DNA of 64,000 nt. Source: Bacteroidales bacterium M6 (GTDB lineage: Bacteria > Bacteroidota > Bacteroidia > Bacteroidales > Muribaculaceae). The stretch covers positions 1 through 64,000 of the forward strand of contig LUJQ01000066.1 of the NCBI GenBank assembly GCA_001689485.1, in the 5' to 3' direction. The notes beneath the pieces were generated by a model. The model worked only from the letters and a program-made list of their open reading frames with translations. It was not told the DNA's origin and ran no database searches. Shown here in pieces: positions 41,701 to 49,553 of this stretch (positions are counted from its first letter, which is position 1; the number at the start of each line of letters is the position of its first letter). A program made the translations under genes and the position numbers.

Positions 41701-43952
41701 GTAATGGTGCGCCGTTTAACGTTCCCTTCGGCATCGTAGGCAACAATTGTGAAGTCGCGTGCCGAAGCCTCAGAGAAATACGGCGTAAAGTCGTATTTGA
41801 ACGAGTAATTCGTTGGACTTGTAGACGAATTTTGGTTTATAGCCTCGCTCCATAAGGTAAGTCCGGAAGTAGCATCGATGATTTCCAGACGGCGGATTAC
41901 ACCGAGCACCTCGGTCACGTTACTTCCCTGTCCATCGAATGTTACAGACTTGATGGCTGCTCGAACTGAAATTTCGGAGCCAAATGCAGCATAAACCGCC
42001 GGGTTTTCCAAATAGATATTAAGCGACGAGCCGGACACAGAGCCTCCTCCATTACTCTTGGGGATAGAGATGGATTGGCCCATTTCGTTGCCGAGCTTGT
42101 TGATGGCTTTGATGATGTGGTTCTCGGCATCTTGGTCTACGTCAAGATGATCGAAAGCGTTCTGTTGCATATCGTATGCGCCACCGGTAGAGAATGCATC
42201 CTTGCCGTCTTTTTCTGGGGTTGCGGACGTCTTTACCGTTCCACCTCCACCAAACTGCTTCCAAAGGTCTTTGTTGGAGAAGTCGGAAACCTCGCCGGTG
42301 AACTGGTAGGCTTCCCATGCGTATTCGCCCGTGCGGAATGTGATGACAAGACCACTCTTCGCATATTTGATGCCTGATGCGTTCTGCAATTCGAGGATGG
42401 CGTCAATGGCACTTCCTTTGTCATAATATCCGGCAACTTTGCGAGGACATAGTGCATCGACATTGATAATGGCTTCGGCACCGGCCGACATACCAGCCAT
42501 GTCAATCCAGTTGTTGACATTGAGAAACTGCGGACTGGTTGTGTTCGGACCGACATATTGGTAGGTTTTCCATGAGCTGGGACCGATGGCGAACGTTATA
42601 GTCAGACCGAGAGAGGCCTTACCCTCGTTGAATACAGCTGTGAGAACGTTATGCGTCTGTGTCTCAGCCATAATGTCGGAGTAATACTCTCCGGCAGGCA
42701 GTGGTATCTCGACCGTTGCATTGTAGGTATTGCCAACAGCGGAGCCGGATATTGACTCTAATTTGTTATTGACTATGCGGAATAATCCGTCCCCGATACG
42801 GTAGATGTAGCCTGGATTGTATTGCTCGTCAGAATTGTAGACTTCGGGGGCATAGCCATAGAAATCGGTATTACCGTAAGATTCAAAGCATACGGCGTTT
42901 TCATACGCTTCGCTTGGAATAAGCCATACACCTGACGTTGGAGCGGTTCCTTTGCCGTCCCATTGGCCGTCGCAGGGAAGAATGCCAATGCTATTGATAT
43001 GGCTTTCGTTTTGAATAATCAAGTTACCGTAATTGCTAACCGTTTCTTCGAGCTGTGCACCTGCATCTCCGGGAAAAGCTGTGCTGGCCGTGCGACCAAG
43101 CGCGAGGTCAGAGCCGATTGTAACGAGTTCCGAACCACTCCAACGGAAAGTCTTGTTGTTTGAGGTGCATGTGTAGATTTTCCCGGCTTCGGGTACGCGA
43201 CCATTCAGCGTTCCCTCTCCGAAAGAGTCTCCATCAAGCCAGTTGTTGTAATAAGTAAACTGTGATGGACGCAGAATTGCGCTGCCGTCGTTTATTTGCC
43301 AATAATCAGTGACATTGAGTTTCTGTGCCTCTCCTACTTCTAAGTCTGAAGTGGCAATATTGGAGTCCTTAATCGGACGCTTTACGGCGCTCCATTCGGT
43401 TGCATCGGATATGGCAATTTTGGATACAGCGAGTATAAATGTATCATGGTCTGTGTCATACACTACCATACATCCGGCATCAGTTGATTTATGTGCACTT
43501 GATGCCATTTGGGATGTTACGCCACTTACTGTGGCATTGAACTCAACTACATCGTCAACATATCCTGGAAGTTGATTCGCCGGCACTTTCCCATCGGAGT
43601 CAAGTGTCGCAAGACCACCCGGGCGTCCTTTCGTATCTGTAACAGCTTTTGCTGCATTAGCAGTTGTTTTGGCATCATTGGCTGTTGACTGAGCCGCCGA
43701 GACTTTGGTCTTAGCGTCTTTAGCCTCATTGTAGGCCGTAGTTGCGGTGTTTGATGCTATCGTCACACTCTGCTGGAGCGCATTATCCGTTGCAACGCGC
43801 TCGGTAGTCTCTGTCGTTAGAGACAGATCGGCATTTGTGATAATCTCGGCAATTACCTTGCCGACACGTTCAGCTGTATTTTTACCCTCGCCGTCCTCAT
43901 ATCTGATAAGGTCGGCCTGGCTTTTTAGTGTTGTCTTGTTGTTTAGACCCAT
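35787..43952 (-). CDS. giant tail fibre/receptor-binding protein with DGR-diversified C-terminus
   Basis: In this 2,721-residue protein, residues 1-40 form a conserved fibre head, about 50-110 an Ala-rich trimeric coiled coil, and about 110-150 the Bacteroidetes fibre motif GGLATLDSDGKVPANQLPGYVDDVVEF. Ig-like strands lie around 640-960, a concanavalin/LamG-like domain around 980-1170, and a leucine-rich-repeat-like section around 1970-2090. A C-type-lectin-like domain occupies about 2420-2721. The variable repeat encodes residues 2669-2704 and starts CVGRS, followed by SSRLAF. It most likely carries host-receptor recognition on the virion. It follows the DUF6712 gene by 12 bases and precedes the template repeat and RT. 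Confidence 0.9.
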   Translation of the reverse strand: MGLNNKTTLKSQADLIRYEDGEGKNTAERVGKVIAEIITNADLSLTTETTERVATDNALQQSVTIASNTATTAYNEAKDAKTKVSAAQSTANDAKTTANAAKAVTDTKGRPGGLATLDSDGKVPANQLPGYVDDVVEFNATVSGVTSQMASSAHKSTDAGCMVVYDTDHDTFILAVSKIAISDATEWSAVKRPIKDSNIATSDLEVGEAQKLNVTDYWQINDGSAILRPSQFTYYNNWLDGDSFGEGTLNGRVPEAGKIYTCTSNNKTFRWSGSELVTIGSDLALGRTASTAFPGDAGAQLEETVSNYGNLIIQNESHINSIGILPCDGQWDGKGTAPTSGVWLIPSEAYENAVCFESYGNTDFYGYAPEVYNSDEQYNPGYIYRIGDGLFRIVNNKLESISGSAVGNTYNATVEIPLPAGEYYSDIMAETQTHNVLTAVFNEGKASLGLTITFAIGPSSWKTYQYVGPNTTSPQFLNVNNWIDMAGMSAGAEAIINVDALCPRKVAGYYDKGSAIDAILELQNASGIKYAKSGLVITFRTGEYAWEAYQFTGEVSDFSNKDLWKQFGGGGTVKTSATPEKDGKDAFSTGGAYDMQQNAFDHLDVDQDAENHIIKAINKLGNEMGQSISIPKSNGGGSVSGSSLNIYLENPAVYAAFGSEISVRAAIKSVTFDGQGSNVTEVLGVIRRLEIIDATSGLTLWSEAINQNSSTSPTNYSFKYDFTPYFSEASARDFTIVAYDAEGNVKRRTITVTAVDVTCTSVQTLNYTTGSVLEVGGSTKNLLMYKFANNVSKLGVKVTTEMFFNGEWKKLGESVITDSYSHSISIDPCNVFGGNEKLAHGSYAIRISGEDVASGVKGNVIYSSIMCVDSKSTQPIVSIRYNDINNGTIRLYDNLEVEVAAYTPGKTSTAASVYIDGIEVISTDIGTSQTEIVRKQIQGYDTDGSDTISIYAKSGDSQTNPITVTVVGSAISAIIKEGALFGFDFASRSNAETDHTISNNGYTMQVNGSNWSSNGFVKYLDEMSLRIAENVTAKIPYAPFGTAATERTNGMAFQFAFATNNIKDDEAKLMECYDPDSGAGFYICGNKAVLFCKNGTPSVITRSFKCNEKHTVAIVVEPSTITVKRGSTDYSTIKLYFDGEEAGSIGYIANSGAILNQKQIDFDGTDGDFYLYYTLAYDSYYEWAQAFQNYLCKLTNTDEMIKEFTDEDVLDNQNRPSMDKFKEKGIPYYVVVAPQATFDTFDGDINTSTKFECTLFYFDPARPWRSFKAEHVQWRRQGTTSAKRPIKNDRFYLRKNKGWKITPLNPDYTNEDALKTYELFEIGYIRVGLNTIPVAIITVKVDYSDSSMANDCGVCDMMNATFRALGSDYITPAQRAFDGTWSKSDVTVTGLQMNHSTANHPIAAFRATNDSLSDAWFHARGNWKEDKGEQVALGFKDTPGYNLGCKNYGDFVEFFGKASFNAAGKFVSQESLTEIMARFKATEGLDTSKLYLLSQYCGRDYVFMRYSGGEWARSNGSMKQINGKWVIQGDVLNPVSGFELITYDAMDWFMGVGSIDDMMAPVATQSSWVSKLNLGQPTYPVWTQYFECMVDDDQLQEDLAMGRKVPYELFNVLKFCDSCDYSKAALANTWKQLWRENAWKYMSVQSLIAYYTFTDYLAAVDQQAKNMQPMFFLEDGCWVENGVYHTPSAMEPVRMYFNKVYDCDTCNGKDNDGGNTIPAELDPAEDDKCYAGRGSILWNNLRRCDNQEMVADANGNTLTLPGVVATMRNLPEIDGIGAGPFSPKGALYYFVQKRILFWPKVVCTYDCESKYIRYSEKYTDIYYYALHGSGRQALPRFIEQRWRIRDGYYQTGDFKDASHVLGGRIGAKTGAVIKFRAGKSGYYGIGNDGGNVTQGMYLKAGEYGTFTNFQHGDNILLYIYQADQMSEIDLSQISLDPNFQFSMMKLAEKIVIGSTNHRQSWRLSPGNTGFLTNMNLGDLPFLTHLDVRTTEVTSINASRCPRMKTVLASGSDLTGISLAETSPIDTLELPASMTELNFVNLPYLTYPGGLTIAGMSSVNRLMLAGCPNIDPYNLINGIVGSSNLRYLRLPDVNITAPSSILKSLRTSGAIGLDPTGSAYEESNQCSGVTGRWIMEDLIDDNELDKARPGSLAAYFPQLTLYNSQYSCVSFDDTDDDCQNITNLDNGTSKEEYEPSGHFVKIFDAAHPYRCTYDSRESKLLARQIMDTNYNLMADGTEYDPTDQAGEGFDVMLGFGRYWYKGVNDFKNQKKYLFACSFASQPLSTAMKTNREKLADILVKAYSCVYTTNNGTALSKGDDYEIVDNANMNVYELDVEGMKQVRWPGLNNAQIGAVFVDENDKIVGTFNMAISHSLFDFTYGDYVFCDVPSGAKKIIFTSPTGFDDLEAIAVDSAAIEAIEPDWVWVPMRFVGIYGMSVDALMRPRSISGVRTRTGTGTSVTNADWKYDSEGNITNASVPTSTMNYTYADILNLIEMRGKGYHGISYEISKDIANLVMALTGTRDIQAYAGYGCGSQYTTGQNNFNTYGKITRKYSGSNIGNIIFGIQNFVGCNWEIMDLIAANVPSFAQFKKDHRVATSSYPIDAKYHVVRNYQTKEESVIQGLNTSGYCIGRVKFGRYCDIIASRVTTDNSKWNKNYSDCQWYTADRGLCVGRSRSNASAVGGLVYSNANNASSVSDTVGSSRLAFSGNYEIVVTSENVASE
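35844..35949 (-). repeat. DGR variable repeat 1 (VR1)
   Basis: The 106 bases align without gaps to the template repeat. There are 13 substitutions, all at template adenines (coding strand), and none at the 79 other positions. A stretch of about 38 bases in the middle is unmutated. The next base at the 5' (coding) side is a C/A mismatch, marking the end of the homology. VR1 and VR2 differ from each other, so they were diversified independently. Confidence 0.97.
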
Positions 43953-43964
43953 TGTCAGATTGAT

Positions 43965-44507
43965 TTAGTTTCCAATTTTGCGTATGGTACATCCGCCCGT
44001 GGAAACCACACGGCGGGATTTGTTCTTTTTGAAAAGGCTCTTGGCTTTGCAGTATGCCACACACTCATGGAGATAGTGATGAGCCACTTCCAGGGCGTTG
44101 TTGTAGCAATCGGACCTCTCTTTGCTGGAGATCTCGCGTGAATAATCCCCCTGCTTGACTACGATGCCAAATCTGGTGCTTTGGAAATCGCCACTCATGA
44201 CGTTCTGCGCGTAGACATAGTAGGACATAGTGACTTTCAATCCCACGAAAGTGCGGGTACACTCATTCGCATCCTTGTAAGTACCGCCATTAAGCAGAAC
44301 TTTATAGAGGTCGTTTTCCTCTCCCTCGGTCAAAATGCTTAGAAACAGTTCGTCACCGAGGGCCGGTTTGATGTTCATCTGTTCGGCCTCGGTGATATAG
44401 GCGAGTAATTTGGCTTCTTCGACTTTCCCGATTGGGCGGCCGAGTTTTACGACCTCATCAGGACTTATTATGTGCTCCATTACTTTCGTTGGATTGATTG
44501 GCGACAT
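43965..44507 (-). CDS. DUF6712-like head/connector-associated phage protein
   Basis: The 180-residue protein begins MSPINPTKVMEHIISPDEVVKLGRPIGKVEEAKLLA. The second ATG (44,480) would give the more usual start MEHIISPDEV and reduce the overlap with the portal gene from 50 to 23 bases. The helical middle (TFVGLKVTMSYYVYAQNVMSGDFQSTRFGIVVK) is typical of DUF6712, found beside portal and capsid genes of Bacteroidetes phages. A head-completion or adaptor role is likely, but inferred. Confidence 0.7.
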   Translation of the reverse strand: MSPINPTKVMEHIISPDEVVKLGRPIGKVEEAKLLAYITEAEQMNIKPALGDELFLSILTEGEENDLYKVLLNGGTYKDANECTRTFVGLKVTMSYYVYAQNVMSGDFQSTRFGIVVKQGDYSREISSKERSDCYNNALEVAHHYLHECVAYCKAKSLFKKNKSRRVVSTGGCTIRKIGN

Positions 44508-45657
44508 AGACTAAAGGCTGGACAGAGTAATCTCCGCTGGGATTGACATCCTCAAACCAATGGTCGAATATTTTCTTCAGTTCTCTTGAGATCGCTCGTC
44601 GTTCTTTCGCGACATAGGAATTATAGTATTCGTATGCCTCCTGCACGGCGGTGCCACTCCATCCAGTTTTGCCGGTACGAATCAAGTACCAAGGTTCTTG
44701 ACCGAAAGCAGAGTAAATTCTTTCCGTCACACTCTTCTCCGTAGAGTCAAACTTGTTATCGAAATTCGTGGATTCAAAGGGTACGAAATCAGGCTTGTCT
44801 TCCTCCGAGTTGTATGTTACGTCTATGATAGAGCAAGCATTTACATCGCCTTGGAATGCATCGAGACTCTGCGCGAAGTCTACATCATCGAGCGTAGAAT
44901 CCTGATTTGTATCGCCATTATCGTCAAGTCCGGATGCCACTCCTTTTTTGTGCATGAGCATACCCGACATCAGGAAGTTGTTGCGCGTATTGCGGTACTT
45001 CACATTGTCGAGTCCTTCGTCTGTAGAAAGGTTAGTCACGACCTTGTCGTAGATGGGCTTAGGATATTCAAATCGACCGTCCATGGAGAACCATAGAATC
45101 TGGCCCTTGTATTTGTCTATGCCGCCTGACTCGACTATCTGAGATAAAATTACTTCCTTTATGGGATTGAAAGTGTAGATTTTATCGACATGCTTTTTAT
45201 CTACGAGGATTTTATTGCCCTTGCGAGTTTTGTTACCGGTCCAATCGGGATGTACGTTGATGAAGATAACGCTGCCGTTTTCTGTTTCCTCTTCGAGCCG
45301 ACAGTTCTGGAATGGAATATGGTGCAGTTCCACAACCTCACAGGCAAGATTATAATTGACGTGTAAGGCGAACCCGTGGAATTGTGCCATATCCTGAGCG
45401 ATGAGACGAAAGATGTCGTCCACTGTATCTCCTGCGCGGTTTACCACATACTCGGAGAATTTGGTGTCATTAAGGCCGTTCCCTTCGATGAATGTCTGGT
45501 AACGCTCACAACATCCTCCCCCCGTCGGACTATTCAATATCAAGTCAAGCATACGCTGGGGGTAGAGATTATCCCTACCATATGCCTGGATATTGAGAGT
45601 ACTCCAGTAGGCGGTTGTGAGGCGCTTGGGAGAACGTTTGACGTTGGTTATATTCAT
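44458..45657 (-). CDS. portal protein
   Basis: The 399-residue protein has the phage portal layout. An N-terminal region contains YPQRMLDLILNSPTGGGCCERYQTFIEGNGL. The core contains WFSMDGRFEYPKPIYDKVVTN and an SVTERIYSAFGQEPWYLI segment. The C-terminus has helices and EYYNSYVAKERRAISRELKKIFDHWF, typical of the portal stem/wing end. The portal forms the dodecameric ring through which DNA enters the capsid. It lies downstream of the capsid gene rather than upstream, an uncommon order. Confidence 0.82.
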   Translation of the reverse strand: MNITNVKRSPKRLTTAYWSTLNIQAYGRDNLYPQRMLDLILNSPTGGGCCERYQTFIEGNGLNDTKFSEYVVNRAGDTVDDIFRLIAQDMAQFHGFALHVNYNLACEVVELHHIPFQNCRLEEETENGSVIFINVHPDWTGNKTRKGNKILVDKKHVDKIYTFNPIKEVILSQIVESGGIDKYKGQILWFSMDGRFEYPKPIYDKVVTNLSTDEGLDNVKYRNTRNNFLMSGMLMHKKGVASGLDDNGDTNQDSTLDDVDFAQSLDAFQGDVNACSIIDVTYNSEEDKPDFVPFESTNFDNKFDSTEKSVTERIYSAFGQEPWYLIRTGKTGWSGTAVQEAYEYYNSYVAKERRAISRELKKIFDHWFEDVNPSGDYSVQPLVYVANQSNESNGAHNKS

Positions 45658-45669
45658 CGAGCGCGGGTA

Positions 45670-46482
45670 TTACTCGGTGTCCTTGGCACCGTTGTTTTTG
45701 AGCCGGGTGTTGGCAGCTTTGAGTGCGCGGTTATCGCTTTTTAGGGAGGCAATCTCCTCGTTGGCGGATTCGAGTTCGGCTTTTGTGGTCGCCAGTTCCA
45801 TGCGGACTTCGGCCAGTTCATCGGACTCTTCGCCCTCGCCGTCGGTTACGGTCCGACCTTCGAGTGCGGCTTTGAGTCCTTCGATTTCCTGCTCAAGCGT
45901 GGATTTGTCGTATTCGAGGGTCTTGATTTTTTCCTCTGCCTCTTTGTGGAGTGCGTCGGATTTCTTCACAGCCTCCTGCGCTTCGGTGAGCTGTGCTTCG
46001 AGGGCTTTGATTTTTTCGGCACCCTCGGCAGAAGTTGTCGGAACTTCGTTATTGGCTTCCTCGGCTTTCTTTTTTGTCTGAGCCAGTTTGCGGGCTTTAT
46101 ATGCGGCTACGCGGTCTTCCCAGTCCGTAGGAAGGTGAGCGAATTTGTTGACTTCGCTGGGATATTTGCTGAGGTGTTCCTCGGCAACCTCATCCGGAAT
46201 GGGATTTACATAGAAATTTGACGTGCCGGCCGGGTGTATGAGGGCACCGGCCTTGAGTACATAATTAGGCTTTTCGGGCATAGTCTTACTTTTTTTGAGG
46301 TGGTTGTAAATGATGACGTAAGCGTCACGATAGCAGTCACTACAGCCGGTGTTGGTAATCTCCTTACCAAACAGCAACCGATGTAACGAATCAAGAAGCA
46401 ACCTATCTGAAGATGAAAAGCCGCTCTGGAAACGGCTTTTCATTTCAGACATTTGCAACATTGTATCTTCGTAGCTTCCCAT
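45670..46482 (-). CDS. coiled-coil phage structural-region protein
   Basis: In this 270-residue protein an N-terminal domain with paired Cys residues (GCSDCYRDAYVIIYNHL) is followed by a middle globular segment. The last 120 residues form a long coiled coil (KIKALEAQLTEAQEAVKK, LEQEIEGLKAALEG, then ELAEVRMELATTKAELES). No family is recognised. The position between portal and capsid-region genes suggests a head-tail or internal virion protein. Confidence 0.65.
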   Translation of the reverse strand: MGSYEDTMLQMSEMKSRFQSGFSSSDRLLLDSLHRLLFGKEITNTGCSDCYRDAYVIIYNHLKKSKTMPEKPNYVLKAGALIHPAGTSNFYVNPIPDEVAEEHLSKYPSEVNKFAHLPTDWEDRVAAYKARKLAQTKKKAEEANNEVPTTSAEGAEKIKALEAQLTEAQEAVKKSDALHKEAEEKIKTLEYDKSTLEQEIEGLKAALEGRTVTDGEGEESDELAEVRMELATTKAELESANEEIASLKSDNRALKAANTRLKNNGAKDTE

Positions 46483-46490
46483 ATGGCAGA

Positions 46491-47087
46491 TTATGAACCG
46501 CTGACGAGAGATTCAAGGGCTGTGCGGGTAGCCGCGATGCTCTCGGAATAGAGATAAATGCCGGAGGTCGGCGCGTTTTCTTCCTGAAGGGTGGCGAGCC
46601 ATCCGCCTTCGGTGTCGTCGGAATACTTGTCATCGTCCATCGCAGTGGCGGTCAGACCGGCTTCGAGACCGTAAATCTCGAAAGTGTTCTTGTTGTCAGA
46701 ACCCGGAAATTTGTTCTCGAGTACGACAACAAAAGTGCCGTTTGCGAGCTGGTCGATGATGTTGTGTGCGACTTCGGGACCATTGTCAAGTATGACGATG
46801 GATACATCCTTGTTGAATCGGTTTCGATAAGTTCCGGCTGACAGAGATTTCTTCGTGCCAGTGTATGGGCTCTTGCCCGGAACATACATTTTGTAGGCCT
46901 TCTTACCGGTCTTCAAAATGAGAGACTTAACGATATTAGGGTTCGTGGCATCGCGGGCGGTGGCCTCGAAGTCAATATCGTTATAGTTCATGATGAAACC
47001 GTGGGACTTGATACCTTTGACCGGCTTTACGGTACAACTGGCCGCCAGGTCAGCGGCCAACTGGTAATCACAACTTTCTGCAGCCAT
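46491..47087 (-). CDS. putative virion protein (tail tube- or decoration-like)
   Basis: The 198-residue beta-rich protein contains KSLILKTGKKAYKMYVPGKSPYTGT and DNGPEVAHNIIDQLANGTFVVVLENKF. Conserved copies occur next to the major capsid gene in Bacteroidetes phages, but the role is not established. Its size and strand content would fit a tail-tube or decoration protein. It lies 11 bases after the capsid gene. Confidence 0.6.
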   Translation of the reverse strand: MAAESCDYQLAADLAASCTVKPVKGIKSHGFIMNYNDIDFEATARDATNPNIVKSLILKTGKKAYKMYVPGKSPYTGTKKSLSAGTYRNRFNKDVSIVILDNGPEVAHNIIDQLANGTFVVVLENKFPGSDNKNTFEIYGLEAGLTATAMDDDKYSDDTEGGWLATLQEENAPTSGIYLYSESIAATRTALESLVSGS

Positions 47088-47098
47088 ATCTTCTCGGT

Positions 47099-48163
47099 TT
47101 AGATGGCGACCTGAACGAGCGCGTCCTCACCTACGAGAGTGTCGATCTTGGAAGAGGCGTAGATGTAGTTCTTGCGGTCCTTGTCGTTAAAAGAGATACT
47201 GAGGTTAGCGATCTTGTCCTTATCGTTGGTACCCACGAAAAGGTTTTCGGGGGAGCAGACGATAGCGCGGTGTGGACAGTTCAGAGCGGTCCCAGAGTCC
47301 TCGTACTTAGCAATCATGCGGTCCCAGATGTCAATGGCATAGATGGGACGGCCGTCATACTCTGAGAGTGTGATGCCGGAACCTACGTTCTCGAAAGGCA
47401 TTGTGGTTTTGCCGTAGCGTTCCACGATATCGGTGCGGAGAGCCTTGAACATAGAGGTCGTACAGAAGATGGCAGCCTTGCTGTCGTCGAAGATGCGAGA
47501 GTCTGCGTCGGACAGAAGCGTGTCGAAAATCTTGATCGCGGTGCCCGGAGTGAGCAACCCATTCTTCTGAGCCTGGTAAGTTGTCTCTTCGTTAGCCGCG
47601 ATGATAGTCCTCTGATTGTTATTGGCAGCGATGATGGCCTGAAGGCGCTTCCAAAGACCGTCGCACATTGTGAAGAGCGAGGGTTTGATGCCGGCCTTGA
47701 GGATACCACCGTCAGTGAGATTATTGGCGTCTTTGTCGCCGAACCACGCGATACGCCAAAACATTTCGCGGATAGCCTTTTCGAGAAGAGGCATGAGCAC
47801 GAGGTCCCAGTATGGAGTGTCCTGGAGATATGCGATGTCGGTGCCAGTATTGAGGGACGACTCCGCGATGGTGTTCTCGAGGTCTTCGTAGCAGATTTCC
47901 TTGGAGATTTCCCAGCCACCGAGTTCCCATTCCTTCTGAATGCCGGTGATGTTCACAGACGTGTAAGTGGGGTCGCAACCACCGCCCTTTTCACCGACAT
48001 CGCCGAGGTCGTTGATGTAGCCGAGCTTCTGGCCGTTGGTAACGCCAGTCTTGGTCGTTACCGTCAGGTCGATGTCCGGGTCATCATACACCGTGAGAAA
48101 GAGCAGCTCTCGAAGGTCGTTAATCGCCCCGTTGTCTACGGTAAATTGATTCCAGTTAATCAT
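47099..48163 (-). CDS. major capsid protein (HK97-fold candidate)
   Basis: The 354-residue protein directly follows the protease/scaffold gene, the standard place for the major capsid protein. The N-terminal part has TVYDDPDIDLTVTTKTGVTNGQKLGYI and a TSVNITGIQKEWELGGWEISKEI stretch. The C-terminal part has RAIVCSPENLFVGTNDKDKIANLSISFNDKD. Length and mixed alpha/beta pattern suit an HK97 fold. I cannot confirm the fold without a structural search. Confidence 0.8.
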   Translation of the reverse strand: MINWNQFTVDNGAINDLRELLFLTVYDDPDIDLTVTTKTGVTNGQKLGYINDLGDVGEKGGGCDPTYTSVNITGIQKEWELGGWEISKEICYEDLENTIAESSLNTGTDIAYLQDTPYWDLVLMPLLEKAIREMFWRIAWFGDKDANNLTDGGILKAGIKPSLFTMCDGLWKRLQAIIAANNNQRTIIAANEETTYQAQKNGLLTPGTAIKIFDTLLSDADSRIFDDSKAAIFCTTSMFKALRTDIVERYGKTTMPFENVGSGITLSEYDGRPIYAIDIWDRMIAKYEDSGTALNCPHRAIVCSPENLFVGTNDKDKIANLSISFNDKDRKNYIYASSKIDTLVGEDALVQVAI

Positions 48164-48194
48164 AACTTCGGATTAAATTGTTACACGATTGAGA

Positions 48195-49520
48195 TTAGTT
48201 GCGCTTTGCGCGCTTGGCAGCAGCGGCTTCGCGACGCTCGCGAATTGCCTTCTGCGTCTTGGACTCGGTGGACTCCTCCTGGGCTTTGCCGGCGGGGGCA
48301 CCGTGGGAGACGAATCGACGGTTCTGAGGCGTGAAAGATGAGCGCATACTGAGAGCTGCGTCGAGCCAGGGCATACCGCCGGCCTTGTTGACCTTGGCGA
48401 CGATTGCGCGGGCGTTCTTGAGCTCGGTCTTCTGCTCTTCTACCGTCTGCTGGAGTTCCTCGACGGTCTTCTGGAGTTCTTCGACCTGGGGAGCGGTCTC
48501 TTCGGGTGTTGCATCCGGGTCGATTTCCTGGAGACGTCCCTGAAGCTCTGCGATAATGGCGCGGATTTCATCGGGATCATCCATGGAGTCGACGGGGTCA
48601 GGGTCGTCGCCGTTGCCACCTTCCGTTTCGGGCTGGATGATGTCGGTGATAATCTCGCCTTCGACCACAATCTTGAGGCCGTCGTCGAGTACATAGGTGC
48701 CGTCGGGATATGCAACGTCACCGATCTGCGGGTCGCCGTCCTCTCGCTCGACGGTAAACTCGTTGCCGTCAGCGGCTGTTACGACCTGAGCCTTTGCGCG
48801 GGCCAGTCCGGCTTTCGCGAGGAAACGGGAAAGGGCCGAAGGCTTCTTTGCAGGAGTACCTGCAGTGGGGTTGGGTTTAGCCATAGTTTTGTTATTTGAT
48901 TTGGTTTTGATATTGCGTTTCCTGAATCTGTGAGCGGTCGTAGGAACGAGAATATGAGTGATAAAGCCAAGCTCCTGAGCGCGGTTTGCGTCGATGAAAG
49001 TGTCCTTATCCATGAGAGTTTGAAGCGCCTTGCGGTTGGCACCGGTGCGCTCCACATACAAGTCGAGAATCCTGTCCTGCTCCTCACGCAGGGACTTGGA
49101 CTGAACCTCCAGGTCGGAAATGAGAGCGTCGAGTTTATCGGGAGTATAGCGGACGGGCATATCTGTCATCAGGTACTCGTATGCCGGATTGTGCAGGCAC
49201 ATACGCATATTCTTGTTGGCGTACCGACGTTCTGCCGGAGCCGCAAGAAGTATGACAGATGCAATGGATGAGCACTCGCCCTCTACGGTGGCAGAAATGG
49301 TCTTGCCGGACCGGCGGAGAGCATCATAAATGGCCCATCCCTCGCCACAGTCGCCGCCGCAACAGTGCAGGCGGATGTCTATGGTGTTATCATTCTCCGG
49401 AATAGCCTCGATGAACTCCTGAACGTCTTTGTAGCAAACCCCTTCGGGACCGCCGAAAGACTCCATGCAAAGCTTCTGTTCCTCATCGACTATATCGCTG
49501 TAGATTTTGAGTTTTGCCAT
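48195..49520 (-). CDS. ClpP-like prohead protease fused to scaffold
   Basis: In this 441-residue protein the first 200 residues form a ClpP-type serine protease: IRLHCCGGDCGEGWAIYDALRRS, the nucleophile Ser of GECSSIASV near residue 80 and the His of CLHNPAYEYL near residue 106. An insert domain follows with PQIGDVAYPDGTYVLDDG, and then a coiled-coil scaffold region (EELQKTVEELQQTVEEQKTEL, about 335-375). An in-frame ATG at 48,883 in an A/T-rich start context could produce the scaffold part alone. The protein matures the capsid shell. It is the first gene of the virion unit. Confidence 0.9.
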   Translation of the reverse strand: MAKLKIYSDIVDEEQKLCMESFGGPEGVCYKDVQEFIEAIPENDNTIDIRLHCCGGDCGEGWAIYDALRRSGKTISATVEGECSSIASVILLAAPAERRYANKNMRMCLHNPAYEYLMTDMPVRYTPDKLDALISDLEVQSKSLREEQDRILDLYVERTGANRKALQTLMDKDTFIDANRAQELGFITHILVPTTAHRFRKRNIKTKSNNKTMAKPNPTAGTPAKKPSALSRFLAKAGLARAKAQVVTAADGNEFTVEREDGDPQIGDVAYPDGTYVLDDGLKIVVEGEIITDIIQPETEGGNGDDPDPVDSMDDPDEIRAIIAELQGRLQEIDPDATPEETAPQVEELQKTVEELQQTVEEQKTELKNARAIVAKVNKAGGMPWLDAALSMRSSFTPQNRRFVSHGAPAGKAQEESTESKTQKAIRERREAAAAKRAKRN

Positions 49521-49553
49521 TGCGGGATTGGTATTATTAGTTTAATTCAATGT

